Source: Chelatococcus asaccharovorans
Lineage (GTDB): Bacteria > Pseudomonadota > Alphaproteobacteria > Rhizobiales > Beijerinckiaceae
Reading direction: 5' to 3'
NCBI RefSeq assembly: GCF_003201475.1
Contig: NZ_QJJK01000007.1
Location: 124,001 to 188,000, forward strand
DNA: 64,000 bases
Shown one piece after another: positions 8,708 through 16,764 of this stretch. The translations under genes were made by a program, and so were the position numbers. A model generated the notes under the pieces. That model was not told where the DNA came from. It made no database searches and was given only the letters and a program-made list of their open reading frames with translations. The first letter of the stretch is position 1. Every line of letters starts with the position of its first letter.

Positions 8708-8954
8708 CGCGCGAGAAGCGGGTCCATCTGGCCGCGTCGCCGACGGCTAAACCTTGGCGGTGCAAGCGGTTGAACCATCGATCAAAGGATGGTTCTGACC
8801 CTGTAAAGTGACTTTCGCCATTCCCATCGAACCGCTATGATAGGGTTTGCACGAATAAGGGTGAGTTCATCGATTCACGGTGGCAGCGATGTCGGTGGTT
8901 AGCGGTGACGGCCAGTTGCTGTATCGCCTATGCCATCACCGAGCCAATGCTTGG
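8708..8954. other. Spacer between IS remnant and binding-protein gene
   Basis: No gene is seen here. The lost IS end must lie in or near this stretch. The last 100 nt probably hold the promoter of the binding-protein/cyclase pair, but no confident hexamers are visible. Confidence 0.4.
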
Positions 8955-9935
8955 ATGCGGCGGCGCGACTTCATCGCTTCGATGGCCGTGGCCGCAGCAT
9001 GGGCGGCACCGGCAGGCGCGCAACAGTCGGCCATTCCGGTAATCGGCTATCTCGGACCCGAGACCCCCGAGCGCAGCGCCAGTCGGCTCGTCGCCTTTGC
9101 AGAGGGTCTGGCCGAGACAGGATATGTGGAAGGACGCAACGTCTCCATCCTGTCTCGATGGGCGGACGGCAAATATCTTGAACTGCCGGCGCTGGCGGCG
9201 GAACTCGCAGCAAGCCGGGTGACAGTGATGGTGGCTCCGGGCGGTGCGGAGGTTGCGCTTGCGGCCAAGACGGCCGCCGGCGGCCTTCCCATCGTCTTCG
9301 AACTCGGCGGCGATCCTGTCGCGCTCGGCCTGGTGAACAGCCTGTCCCGGCCGGGCGGTACCATGACCGGGGTCACGAGCCTCAGCGTCGAGGTCTCGCG
9401 CAAGCGCCTGGAGTTCATGAGCGAGTTGTCTCCCGCAGCGAAGCTCTTCGCAATCGCAGCCAACCCGACCAGTCCGACAGTCGGTTCCCAGTTGAAGAGC
9501 CTTGACGCCGCCGCCAGCGCGCTCGGCCTTCGACTGCATGTGCTGAACGCGAGCAAGTCGGACGAGTTCGAGGGGATCTTCACGTCGGCCCGCGCCATGG
9601 GGGCGGGCGGGCTTGTCTTTACCTCCGACCCGTATTTCGCTTATCGCAGCGCACGCCTCGCTGAACTCGCCGCGCGGCATGGGGTTCCGGCGATCACCCA
9701 GGCGCGCGATTTTCCTCTGGCGGGCGGGCTGATGAGCTACGGCGGCGATTTCCGGCAGTCGCATCGACACACCGGCATCTATGCCGGACGCATTCTCAAG
9801 GGCGAGAAGCCTGCTGATCTGCCGGTCCAGCGTGTCACGAAGGTGGAGTTCTTCATCAATCTCAAGGCAGCCCAGGCGCTTGGCCTGACTGTCCCGCCAT
9901 CGCTGCTGAGTAGCGCCGACGTCGTGATCGAATAG
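8955..9935 (+). CDS. Periplasmic binding protein of the TrpX/ABC_sub_bind family
   Basis: This is a 326-aa exported binding protein. The start at ATG 8955 gives a twin-arginine-like leader (MRRRDFIASM, hydrophobic stretch, cleavage near AGAQQ). The body matches the PF04392-type family: IPVIGYLGPETPERS, LVAFAEGLAETGYVEGRNV, LSRPGGTMTGVT, and a C-terminal DVVIE ending typical of this group. These proteins are common in alphaproteobacteria and often stand alone without permeases. None are nearby here. A membrane nucleotide cyclase starts 40 nt downstream on the same strand, so the protein may act as a ligand receptor for signalling rather than transport. Confidence 0.85.
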   Translation: MRRRDFIASMAVAAAWAAPAGAQQSAIPVIGYLGPETPERSASRLVAFAEGLAETGYVEGRNVSILSRWADGKYLELPALAAELAASRVTVMVAPGGAEVALAAKTAAGGLPIVFELGGDPVALGLVNSLSRPGGTMTGVTSLSVEVSRKRLEFMSELSPAAKLFAIAANPTSPTVGSQLKSLDAAASALGLRLHVLNASKSDEFEGIFTSARAMGAGGLVFTSDPYFAYRSARLAELAARHGVPAITQARDFPLAGGLMSYGGDFRQSHRHTGIYAGRILKGEKPADLPVQRVTKVEFFINLKAAQALGLTVPPSLLSSADVVIE

Positions 9936-9975
9936 CCTGTCAGAAGCAGGCCATGCCGGGAGAGCAGCGGGCTAC

Positions 9976-11721
9976 ATGGTAAGCAATGCACCCACGCCTC
10001 CCCGCAAGTCGCTCTTCACGAAATACTTCGTCGCCTTGTTCGCAGCAGTAGTCGTCCCGCTTCTGGTCGCCGGCGCCAGCGAAGCTTGGTTCGGCTATCG
10101 CGATCAGCGGGCACGGTTGAGCGACCTGCTCGACTCGGAGGCACGGCTTGCGGCCGTCAAGATCGAGTATTTCCTCGAAGGGATTAGCGACCATCTCAGC
10201 TGGATGGTGCAGTTGCCCTGGTCCGCTGGCGCCGATGAGCGGCGCAGGTTGGACGCGTTGCGCCTTCTGCGCCAGGCACAACCCATCATGAGCCTTCGTC
10301 TCATCGACGCCGCCGGAAGGGAGCGCCTTTTCGTTTCGCGCATCGGGCTCAACCGTGTCGAGAGTGGCGACGACTATTCCGGTGATCCCGCGGTGATCGG
10401 TGCGATAGCTCAGCGGACTTGGTTAGGGCCTGTTGTCTTCCAAGGCGGCTCGGAGCCCTTCATGACCATTGCAGTCGCGGGAACTCGTGCGGCTGCCGGC
10501 GTCGCGATCGCTGAGGTCAATCTAAAATTCATCTGGGAGGTGATTTCCGCCATTCGGGTGGGGCAGACCGGGGCGGCCTTTGTCCTCGACCAGCCGGGGC
10601 GCCTCGTGGCGCACCCCGACATCAGTTTGGTCCTGCGCGCTGACGAAACGTCAGCCTTGCCGCTGCAACTCCTGCGAGCTGCCATTGTTGCGGAACCCGG
10701 CGAGGCCGTCGCCGGGAGCGATACGGAGGGCAACATGGTCATGGCCACGATGGCCTCCATCCCCATGGTCGAGTGGAGCGTCATCGTTAAGCAGCCCGTG
10801 GCGGAGGCGTTCGGGCCGATCTATGCTGCCCTGTGGCGTACCGGCATCCTGCTCATTGCCGGCGCGATCCTCGCCGCGCTGCTGGCCTATTGGCTGACGC
10901 AGCGCGTGGTCGGACACATCCGCCTGCTGGAGGATGGGGTTGCCCGCATTGGCAGCGGCCAGTTCGACCATCGCATCCAACTCTCCACAGGCGACGAACT
11001 CGAGCAACTCGCCGAGCGCCTCAATGAAATGGCTGGCGAACTTGCCGTTTCGAACGAACGCTCGGAACGCATCAGCCGGCTGAAGCGTTTCCTCGCCCCC
11101 CAGGTCGCCGAACTGGTTGACCGGAGCGGCGATGACCGGGTGCTCGACGGGCGGCGTGTCGAGGTGGTGGTGGTGTTCTGCGATCTCCGCGGCTTCACCG
11201 CGTTCTCGGCGCGGTCGGAACCCGAGACCATCATCAGGGCCCTCAGTGTCTATTACGATGCCCTCGATCGCGTGATAACGGCACACGGGGCGACGCTCGT
11301 CAGCTTCTTGGGCGACGGCGTCATGGTGCTGGTGAACGCGCCGGTCGCCTGCCCGGACCCAGCCCTCCGCGCCGTCGCCATGGCGCGCGACATGCAGGCC
11401 GGCGTTCAAGAGCTCCTGGCCGAATGGCGTGCGGCCGGGCATGATCTGGGCTTCGGTGTAGGTTTGGCTATGGGGCCGGCGACAGTAGGACGGATCGGGT
11501 CAGAAGGCCGCCTCGATTATACCGCGATAGGCAACGTCGTAAACCTCGCCTCGCGCCTCTGCGCGAGCGCCAAGGACGGCCAAATCCTCGTCGATCGCAT
11601 GGCGGCCCAGGCCGTCGGGAGGGCGGTTGACCTCGTTGAACTCGAGGCACGCGTCCTGAAAGGATTCGACCAGCGTGTTCCGATCTTCGTAGTTGGCACG
11701 CCCCCGCCCACAACGATGTAG
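9976..11721 (+). CDS. Membrane class III adenylate/guanylate cyclase with sensor and HAMP domains
   Basis: The 581-aa protein has a first membrane segment at about residues 13-35 and a periplasmic sensor of about 250 residues (Cache-like). The second membrane segment is at about 289-310, followed by a HAMP region (about 308-360) and a C-terminal class III cyclase domain. The metal-binding aspartates are D403 (FCDLRGFT) and D447 (FLGDGVM). The transition-state residues are in DYTAIGNVVNLASR (N523, R527). All catalytic residues expected for activity are present. It should sense a periplasmic ligand and make cAMP or cGMP in the cytoplasm. The binding-protein gene just upstream is the likely partner. 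Confidence 0.9.
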   Translation: MVSNAPTPPRKSLFTKYFVALFAAVVVPLLVAGASEAWFGYRDQRARLSDLLDSEARLAAVKIEYFLEGISDHLSWMVQLPWSAGADERRRLDALRLLRQAQPIMSLRLIDAAGRERLFVSRIGLNRVESGDDYSGDPAVIGAIAQRTWLGPVVFQGGSEPFMTIAVAGTRAAAGVAIAEVNLKFIWEVISAIRVGQTGAAFVLDQPGRLVAHPDISLVLRADETSALPLQLLRAAIVAEPGEAVAGSDTEGNMVMATMASIPMVEWSVIVKQPVAEAFGPIYAALWRTGILLIAGAILAALLAYWLTQRVVGHIRLLEDGVARIGSGQFDHRIQLSTGDELEQLAERLNEMAGELAVSNERSERISRLKRFLAPQVAELVDRSGDDRVLDGRRVEVVVVFCDLRGFTAFSARSEPETIIRALSVYYDALDRVITAHGATLVSFLGDGVMVLVNAPVACPDPALRAVAMARDMQAGVQELLAEWRAAGHDLGFGVGLAMGPATVGRIGSEGRLDYTAIGNVVNLASRLCASAKDGQILVDRMAAQAVGRAVDLVELEARVLKGFDQRVPIFVVGTPPPTTM

Positions 11722-11969
11722 CGGCAGGTGCGCGGGTGCGGCACCTCCTGAAACCGGTGGCTCGCGCAATGGGCAGGGGCTCAGTACACATGCACTCAAT
11801 GCGATATCGATGATCGGTATTGATTAGCCCGCAATTTGCTCACAGCATATTCGTTTCTGGTCGAGTCCCAGTTCGTGGTGTAGCTGACGGCTTTGACCTT
11901 CGCTCGCCAGCGTTGGCCGGGATGGTCAGGCCGCCGCAGCTGGCAGGCTGACCAGGGGATCATCGCTGA
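11722..11969. other. Spacer between cyclase and second IS remnant
   Basis: About 250 nt with no supported gene. Short frames on both strands lack plausible starts and codon character. No terminator with a clear T-run was found. Confidence 0.4.
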
Positions 11970-12528
11970 GAGCCCGTTTGGAACCTCACGGATGGGCGTT
12001 TCTGCGGGCGAGATTTCCGCCCCTGGCGACGACGACCTTGGCCTTTGAGACGTCGATGCGACGCTCATAGTCGCGCACGAGACGGCGCCATCGGATCATC
12101 CAACCGAAGGTTCGCTCCACGACCCAGCGGCGCGGCAGCACCTCGAAACCCTGGGCGCCGTCACGGCGGCGGATGATCTCGACCACGAAGTCGAGATAGG
12201 CGGCCTTGTCCATCAGCTTGAGCGGTCGTAAGCAGCATCGGCGAAGAGATGCTTCACCCAAGGCCAGCGCTTGCGGATGGCGTCGAGAATGGCCTGAGCA
12301 CCGGCTCTGTCGGAAATGTCGGCGGTCGTCAGATTGACCATCAGCAGGCGCCCGTCGGTGTCGACCGCAATGTGGCGCTTGCGCCCGACGATCTTCTTGC
12401 CCGCATCATAACCCCTTGCTTCAGCACGCGGAGCCTTGATCGACTGGCTGTCGATCACGCCGGCCGTCGGGCTCGCCTCGCGCCCGGCCCGCTCACGGTG
12501 CGAGCCGTCTCACCGGATCCCCTCTTTT
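11970..12528 (-). mobile_element. IS5-family insertion sequence remnant, copy 2
   Basis: The terminal sequence GAGCCCGTTTGGA is at 11970-11982, as in copy 1 and in the same orientation. The element keeps more of the transposase than copy 1 but also lacks its other terminus. IS-like sequence ends around 12500-12528, where it abuts the truncated integrase. The pair of same-orientation remnants brackets the binding-protein/cyclase genes. Confidence 0.78.
11986..12510 (-). pseudogene. IS5-family transposase with frameshift and 5' truncation
   Basis: The first part (to about 12225) reads REASPTAGVIDSQSIKAP, then DAGKKIVGRKRHIAVDTDG, up to FADAAYD. There it shifts frame relative to copy 1 through loss of one base near 12225. 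The second part resumes as LKLMDKAAYLDFVVEII and RRWVVERTFGWMIRWRRL. The N-terminus before the REAS segment is missing. Both lesions mean no functional transposase. Confidence 0.85.
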
Positions 12529-12991
12529 AGACGCCGCGTAGCAGCTCGAGCACTTCGGGCGTCGAGATGTCCCGCAGCGGCCGCGCACCCAGCGACGGGA
12601 ACACATCCCGCTCCAGACTGCGCAGGACGTCGGCCGCATGGACGGGCGCCCACTGCGGCTTTTGCAGTGTGTGCCATTCTTCGGCGAGTGCCTGGAAGGT
12701 CAAAGAGGGATCATGCCGCAGCGCCAGCTTCTGCTCACGCTTCAGAAGCGCGGGGTCCTTCCCGTCGCGGAGAGCTGCCTTGGCCCGGCCCGCCATCTCG
12801 CGAGCATCGGAGAGGGAAACAGACGGATAGGCTCCGAGGGAAAGCAGCTTTTCTTTGCCGCCGATCTCATATCGAAAGCGCCAGAGCTTTCCGCCGGCCG
12901 GCGAAACATGCAGATGCAGCCCGGCACCATCTGTGAGCCTATAGCCCTTGTCGGCGGGTCTGGCCTTCCGAATCTGGACGTCCGTGAGCAT
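12527..12991 (-). pseudogene. Truncated P4-type tyrosine integrase next to tRNA-Ser
   Basis: The start at ATG 12991 gives MLTDVQIRKARPADKGYRL, the typical DUF4102 N-terminal domain of P4-type integrases. It is followed by LHLHVSPAGGKLWRFRY, LGAYPSVSLSDAR and the core-binding region up to DISTPEVLELLRGV. The chain ends at about 154 residues, whereas these enzymes are near 400. The catalytic Arg-His-Arg-Tyr domain is therefore missing. The break coincides with the IS remnant. The start codon lies about 170 nt from the 3' end of the tRNA-Ser gene, the usual attachment site for this integrase class. Confidence 0.85.
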
Positions 12992-13101
12992 GCCGATTCC
13001 CGAAATACCCGGCCGCCAAGATCTGATACCCGGAAAACTACCCGTAATTTCTCCAGCTTGAGGCAGAAAACGGTAGCCTATCTCGGAAGAGAAATCGCGC
13101 A

Positions 13102-13126
13102 AAACACCTTATTTTGTAAGGTGTTT
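13102..13126 (-). terminator. Hairpin terminator downstream of tRNA-Ser
   Basis: A perfect 10-bp stem (AAACACCTTA and its complement) with a 5-nt loop lies 33 nt downstream of the tRNA 3' end. On the minus strand it is followed by a short T stretch. It is likely to end tRNA transcription before the integrase remnant. Confidence 0.55.
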
Positions 13127-13158
13127 CGGACAGTCTCGGACACGGCAATCGGCGGGAC

Positions 13159-13252
13159 TGGCGGAGACGGAGGGATTCGAACCCTCGATAGGGCTTTACA
13201 ACCCTATAACGGTTTAGCAAACCGCCGCCTTCAGCCTCTCGGCCACGTCTCC
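13159..13252 (-). tRNA. tRNA-Ser (anticodon GCU), CCA encoded
   Basis: The minus strand folds as a type II tRNA. The acceptor stem is GGAGACG/CGTCTCC, the anticodon loop is TTTGCTAA within GGTTTGCTAAACC, there is a long variable arm, and the T-loop is GGTTCGAATCC. The anticodon GCU reads AGC/AGU serine codons. Without the CCA the gene is 13162-13252. The 3' CCA is present in the DNA, which may belong to the gene or to the attachment site left by the island. The adjacent integrase remnant shows this locus was used as an integration target. Confidence 0.95.
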
Positions 13253-13322
13253 AGCGGCTGTTTCCTTACAGATCGTCGGGTTGAGGTCAATACCCTTTGC
13301 GGGACGACAGGGGACATTCATC

Positions 13323-13568
13323 TTACAGGACGGCGCGAAAGGTGGCATGTTTATGCTTGGATTGTTCTCCAGTTTGGCCGGATGCCGCCAGAGCAGGTGA
13401 TGCTAAAACCGCCTGAGGCGTAAGATTGGCGTGGCGCATTTGGGCCAGCGCCAAGCTTGAGTGTCCGAGGCATTGCTGGAGAATCGAGATGCCGCCGCCG
13501 GATGTCTGATCATCCACAGCAAAGCGATGGAGAAAGGCGTGGAGCCGCATGGCGAGACGGTCCGTCAT
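13323..13568 (-). pseudogene. Degenerate C-terminal fragment of a tyrosine recombinase
   Basis: The translated segment LHAFLHRFAV, then ISILQQCLGHSSLALAQ, follows the pattern of the recombinase catalytic core (HxLRHxFA, then a Gly-His-Ser/Ala-Ser block before the nucleophilic tyrosine). The second catalytic arginine appears replaced by leucine, and the tyrosine region reads QMRHANLTP without a tyrosine. It lies on the other side of the tRNA-Ser gene from the P4-type integrase remnant. It therefore probably comes from a different element. The homology is weak, and the piece is too short and altered to be functional. Confidence 0.45.
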
Positions 13569-13815
13569 CCCCGCGAGCCGGTGCTGGAATCAAGCCGGTC
13601 CTGACAACAGGTTGCTTCTCGCCACGGGAAGGTGCGGGACTGTTGGATCATCCTTGGTGTGATCCTCGCAGTTCACGGGACCTGCTTGTGCGAAGGCGCG
13701 GCGCAAAGTTCCGCACGTCCGGCGAAAAGTCCGCTCGCGCACCCTCTCGCACTCTTGCAGGTTGCCCGCGCCGTGACGACATAGGCCCAAGGTCGATCCA
13801 CCGAAACGGGAGATC
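13569..13815. other. Non-coding spacer before the VOC gene
   Basis: No gene with plausible codon use is seen. Several long open frames on both strands are typical of high-GC background. Confidence 0.4.
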
Positions 13816-14229
13816 ATGCCAATGCACTTGCACCGCGGCCGCCTGATCGATCATCTCCATCTCAAGGTTCGAAATCTCAGGGCCTCACGGCGCTTCTACG
13901 GCGCCGTGCTGGAGGTCATCGGCGTCGAGGTCGTCGATGGCGAGGGCTTTTTCTACGCCGACGAATTGTGGGTCGACGAGGGGCGGCCCGAGCAATTCAG
14001 CCACGTCCATTTCGCTTTTCAGGCGGCCGATCGCGCCATGGTGGACAGTTTCCAACAGGCGGGGCTTGCCGCCGGAGGACGTGATAACGGTCCACCGGGC
14101 ATTCGCGATTATCACCCCGGCTACTACGCCGCCTTCCTTCTCGATCCGGACGGAAACAATATCGAGGCCGTTTTTCACGGTCCCGCCGAGCGATCCGCGC
14201 CATCGGTCGTTCTGTCCTTCGATGGTTGA
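13816..14229 (+). CDS. VOC/glyoxalase-superfamily protein
   Basis: A 137-aa single-domain vicinal-oxygen-chelate protein. The two beta-alpha-beta-beta-beta modules are seen as LIDHLHLKVRNLRASRRFYG and FSHVHFAFQAAD, ending YYAAFLLDPDGNNIEAVFHG. The candidate metal ligands are a histidine in LIDHLHL, a histidine in HVHF and the glutamate in NNIEAV. Such proteins include glyoxalase I, fosfomycin-resistance enzymes and dioxygenases; the sequence does not say which. A second start two codons in (MHLHRG) is possible. It stands alone between the tRNA region and the aldo/keto reductase. Confidence 0.85.
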   Translation: MPMHLHRGRLIDHLHLKVRNLRASRRFYGAVLEVIGVEVVDGEGFFYADELWVDEGRPEQFSHVHFAFQAADRAMVDSFQQAGLAAGGRDNGPPGIRDYHPGYYAAFLLDPDGNNIEAVFHGPAERSAPSVVLSFDG

Positions 14230-14405
14230 TAGCCTGCGCGCCCTCAGCCGTTGCCATGCCGCACGGTTATCTCCGCCGCGGTGCCTTTGAGCTTTGATCG
14301 CGTCCGGCCCCGCAGGAGCAGTTTTCTCAGTTTCCGATTGACACTGCCGTCCGGGTTCGTGCGCGCCGTGCCCGCACCCGCGTTATCTCCAAGGGATTTC
14401 CAGCC

Positions 14406-15443
14406 ATGCGTTACAATACACTGGGCCAGACCGGCCTGTTCGTTTCGGAGCTTTGCCTCGGCACCATGACCTTCGGGGGCAGCGAAGGCATCTGGCAGAA
14501 TATGGGCGGACTCCAGCAAGCCGAAGCCGACGAACTCGTGCGGACAGCGCTTGATGCCGGCATCAACTTCATCGATACGGCGAATGTCTATTCCGCCGGC
14601 CTGTCTGAAGAGATTACGGGGCAGGCCTTGCGCAATCTGGGCATCGCCCGCGACCAGGTCGTGGTTGCGACCAAGGCCTTCGGGCGGGTTGGCGAGGGAC
14701 CCAACGGCTCCGGCGCCACGCGCGTCCACCTTCTGGATCAAGTCAAGGCAAGCCTGAAGCGCCTCAAGCTTGAGCATATCGATCTCTATCAGATCCACGG
14801 CTTTGACAACGTGACGCCGATCGAGGAGACACTGGAGGCGCTGGACATCCTGGTTCGCCACGGGCACGTGCGCTACGTCGGGGTATCCAACTGGGCGGCC
14901 TGGCACGTGGCCAAGGCCCTCGGCATCGCCGAGCGGCGCCATCTCGCGCCGATCCGCTCGCTGCAATCCTACTACACCCTGGCGGGCCGCGATCTCGAGC
15001 GCGAGATCGTGCCGATGCTGACCTCCGAAAAGGTCGGACTGATGGTATGGAGCCCGCTCGCCGGCGGACTGCTGTCAGGCAAATATGCGGGCAATGGTGC
15101 AGATGCCGGAGGGGGGCGCCGCGCCAGTTTCGATTTCCCGCCGGTGGAGCGCGATCGCGCCGATGCCGTTATCGCGGCTATCAGGCCGATTGCCGAGGCG
15201 CGTGGCGCGACGATCGCCCAGGTCGCGCTGGCGTGGCTCCTGCATCAGCCGGTGGTGACGAGCGTCATCGTCGGCGCCAAGCGCGCCGAGCAACTCAGGG
15301 AGAATATAGGCGCCACCGGGGTCGAGCTGACTGCGGATGATCTGGCCGCGCTCGATTCGGTCAGCGCGCTGCCACCTGAATATCCAGGATGGATGTTTGC
15401 ACGCCAAAGCGCCAACCGCACCAAGCCGTCGCCACGCCGCTGA
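14406..15443 (+). CDS. Aldo/keto reductase
   Basis: A 345-aa NADPH-dependent oxidoreductase of the AKR superfamily with a TIM-barrel fold. The catalytic tetrad is visible: D57 and Y62 in FIDTANVYSAG, K90 in VVATKAFG, and H131 in DLYQIHGF. The C-terminal cofactor-binding segment is SVIVGAKRAEQLRENIGA. The length and the N-terminus (MRYNTLGQTGLFVSELCLG) match the YajO/general stress protein 69-like branch. It should reduce aldehydes or ketones in the cytoplasm; the substrate is unknown. It sits 176 nt after the VOC gene, so co-transcription is possible but not evident. Confidence 0.92.
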   Translation: MRYNTLGQTGLFVSELCLGTMTFGGSEGIWQNMGGLQQAEADELVRTALDAGINFIDTANVYSAGLSEEITGQALRNLGIARDQVVVATKAFGRVGEGPNGSGATRVHLLDQVKASLKRLKLEHIDLYQIHGFDNVTPIEETLEALDILVRHGHVRYVGVSNWAAWHVAKALGIAERRHLAPIRSLQSYYTLAGRDLEREIVPMLTSEKVGLMVWSPLAGGLLSGKYAGNGADAGGGRRASFDFPPVERDRADAVIAAIRPIAEARGATIAQVALAWLLHQPVVTSVIVGAKRAEQLRENIGATGVELTADDLAALDSVSALPPEYPGWMFARQSANRTKPSPRR

Positions 15444-15447
15444 GGGG

Positions 15448-15574
15448 GGCGCCGCGAACCGCGGCGCCTCGGGTCCACACCGATCAGCTTGCGCGCAGGC
15501 TGATCGGTGGATCGCTTTGGGACATCGGGCCGCTCGTCCTCCGTCCGTGCCTCAAAAGCACGGGCGGACGTTTC
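15448..15574. terminator. Three consecutive hairpins between convergent genes
   Basis: Between the aldo/keto reductase (+) and chromate transporter (-) stops there are three stems. They are GGCGCCGCG (15448-15468), ACCGATCAGC with its complement (15479-15508), and CGTCCGTGC with GCACGG..GGACG (15542-15570). The last is followed by TTTC. Together they are a plausible bidirectional terminator region. Confidence 0.5.
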
Positions 15575-16100
15575 ATTGCAGGGCGAAGAAGCCGAAGGCG
15601 CCACTCGCAAGGATGAACAGCGCCGGGTTTATCTTTTTGACGAACCAGATGCCGAGGAACACGACGATCGCCAGGACGACGGTCGTCGCCCCCTCGATGG
15701 CGGTACGGGCAATGGCGATCGTGCCGGCCGCCATCAATCCGATGACCAGAGGCGCCATGCCCATCTGCAGGGACTGCCGCCATGGCGAGCCTTCGAAATG
15801 GTCCCACAGGCGCGATGCACCGAGCGAGATCAGGCTCGCGGGCAGGAAGAAGCCGATGAAGGCGAGCAGGGCCCCGAGATAGCCGGATACATGGTAGCCG
15901 ATCACCAGGACCATCAGCATGTTGGGGCCGGGTGCGACCTGGCCGAGCCCGTAGATATCCCGGAACTGGTCGTCCGTCAGCCAGTGGTGGCCGCCGATGA
16001 CGAGGGACTTCATCTCGGGAAGAACTGCCGTGCCGCCGCCGATGGCGAGAACCGACAGCAGCGAGAACACGCCGAAAATGCTGAGGTTCGTGTCATTCAT
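15573..16100 (-). CDS. Chromate transporter subunit, ChrA C-terminal-type half
   Basis: A 175-aa membrane protein of the Chromate_transp family. The start at ATG 16100 is preferred (an ATG at 16121 adds 7 residues). Visible features are the conserved opening LSVLAIGGGTAVLPEM, the GLGQVAPGPNML signature, and five or six hydrophobic segments. It overlaps the upstream half by 8 nt. In short-chain ChrA systems two such proteins together form the exporter. Family members export chromate, but many genomic copies have other or unknown anion substrates. Confidence 0.85.
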   Translation of the reverse strand: MNDTNLSIFGVFSLLSVLAIGGGTAVLPEMKSLVIGGHHWLTDDQFRDIYGLGQVAPGPNMLMVLVIGYHVSGYLGALLAFIGFFLPASLISLGASRLWDHFEGSPWRQSLQMGMAPLVIGLMAAGTIAIARTAIEGATTVVLAIVVFLGIWFVKKINPALFILASGAFGFFALQ

Positions 16101-16764
16101 GGCCGGAAGCCTTTGCGGCATCGCTGTTGGGGCTGGCGGAGGCGGACGATGGATCGACCGGCCTCGTCTCCGTCACATCCGTTCCGGCGACCTTGGCCGG
16201 CGCCTTGGGTCGGTAGAGAAAAACCGCCACGGGGCCGACGGTGAAGAGCACGACCAGCAGCGACAGGTGGAAATAGCTGACCATGACGATGGTCACAACG
16301 ATGATCGCGACATCGATCACCGATCCAAACTGCTTACGGCCGATCTGCAGGGTGACGGCGGTCAGCATGCCGACCGACGCGGCGCCGACGCCGACAAGTG
16401 CGGCATTGACCGCTGGATTGTCAGAATGCGCCGCATAGAGCACGCCGAGCACCATGACAAGTGTCGCCCCCGGCAGAGTCATGCCGAGAAACGCGATGAA
16501 GGCGCCGATCGGTCCGCGCAAGCGGTCGCCGACGATGACGCTCATGTTCGTGGCATTGAGGCCGGGAAGCGTCTGGGCGATTTCGAGCGCCGAGAGGAAG
16601 CGCTCTTCGTCCAGCCAGCCCTTCTTGATCACAAGGCTGTTGCGCAGATAGGCGACGACGCCGCCGCCGAAGCTGGTGGCGCCGATGATCAGGAAGGTGA
16701 CGAAGATGTCGACCAGCCCGACGCGGGCCGGTCGTTCTGTGCCCGTGGAAGCCGGCGCGATCAT
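16093..16764 (-). CDS. Chromate transporter subunit, ChrA N-terminal-type half
   Basis: A 223-aa partner of the downstream ChrA half. The family opening is seen as FLIIGATSFGGGVVAYLRN, and the signature as LEIAQTLPGLNATNMSV. Several membrane segments follow, and a Pro/Ala/Ser-rich cytoplasmic tail of about 40 residues (VTETRPVDPSSASASP) extends past the membrane domain. Its ATG overlaps the stop of the upstream CYTH-like gene as ATGA, so all three genes appear translationally coupled. Confidence 0.85.
   Translation of the reverse strand: MIAPASTGTERPARVGLVDIFVTFLIIGATSFGGGVVAYLRNSLVIKKGWLDEERFLSALEIAQTLPGLNATNMSVIVGDRLRGPIGAFIAFLGMTLPGATLVMVLGVLYAAHSDNPAVNAALVGVGAASVGMLTAVTLQIGRKQFGSVIDVAIIVVTIVMVSYFHLSLLVVLFTVGPVAVFLYRPKAPAKVAGTDVTETRPVDPSSASASPNSDAAKASGHE

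Noticed and set aside
8955-9935. Binding protein as part of a conventional ABC importer
   Set aside because: No permease or ATPase lies nearby; the next gene is a cyclase, so a transport operon is not supported.
12638-13423. A 261-codon + strand frame running across the tRNA-Ser gene
   Set aside because: It overlaps a tRNA and the integrase remnant on the opposite strand and has no recognisable domain.
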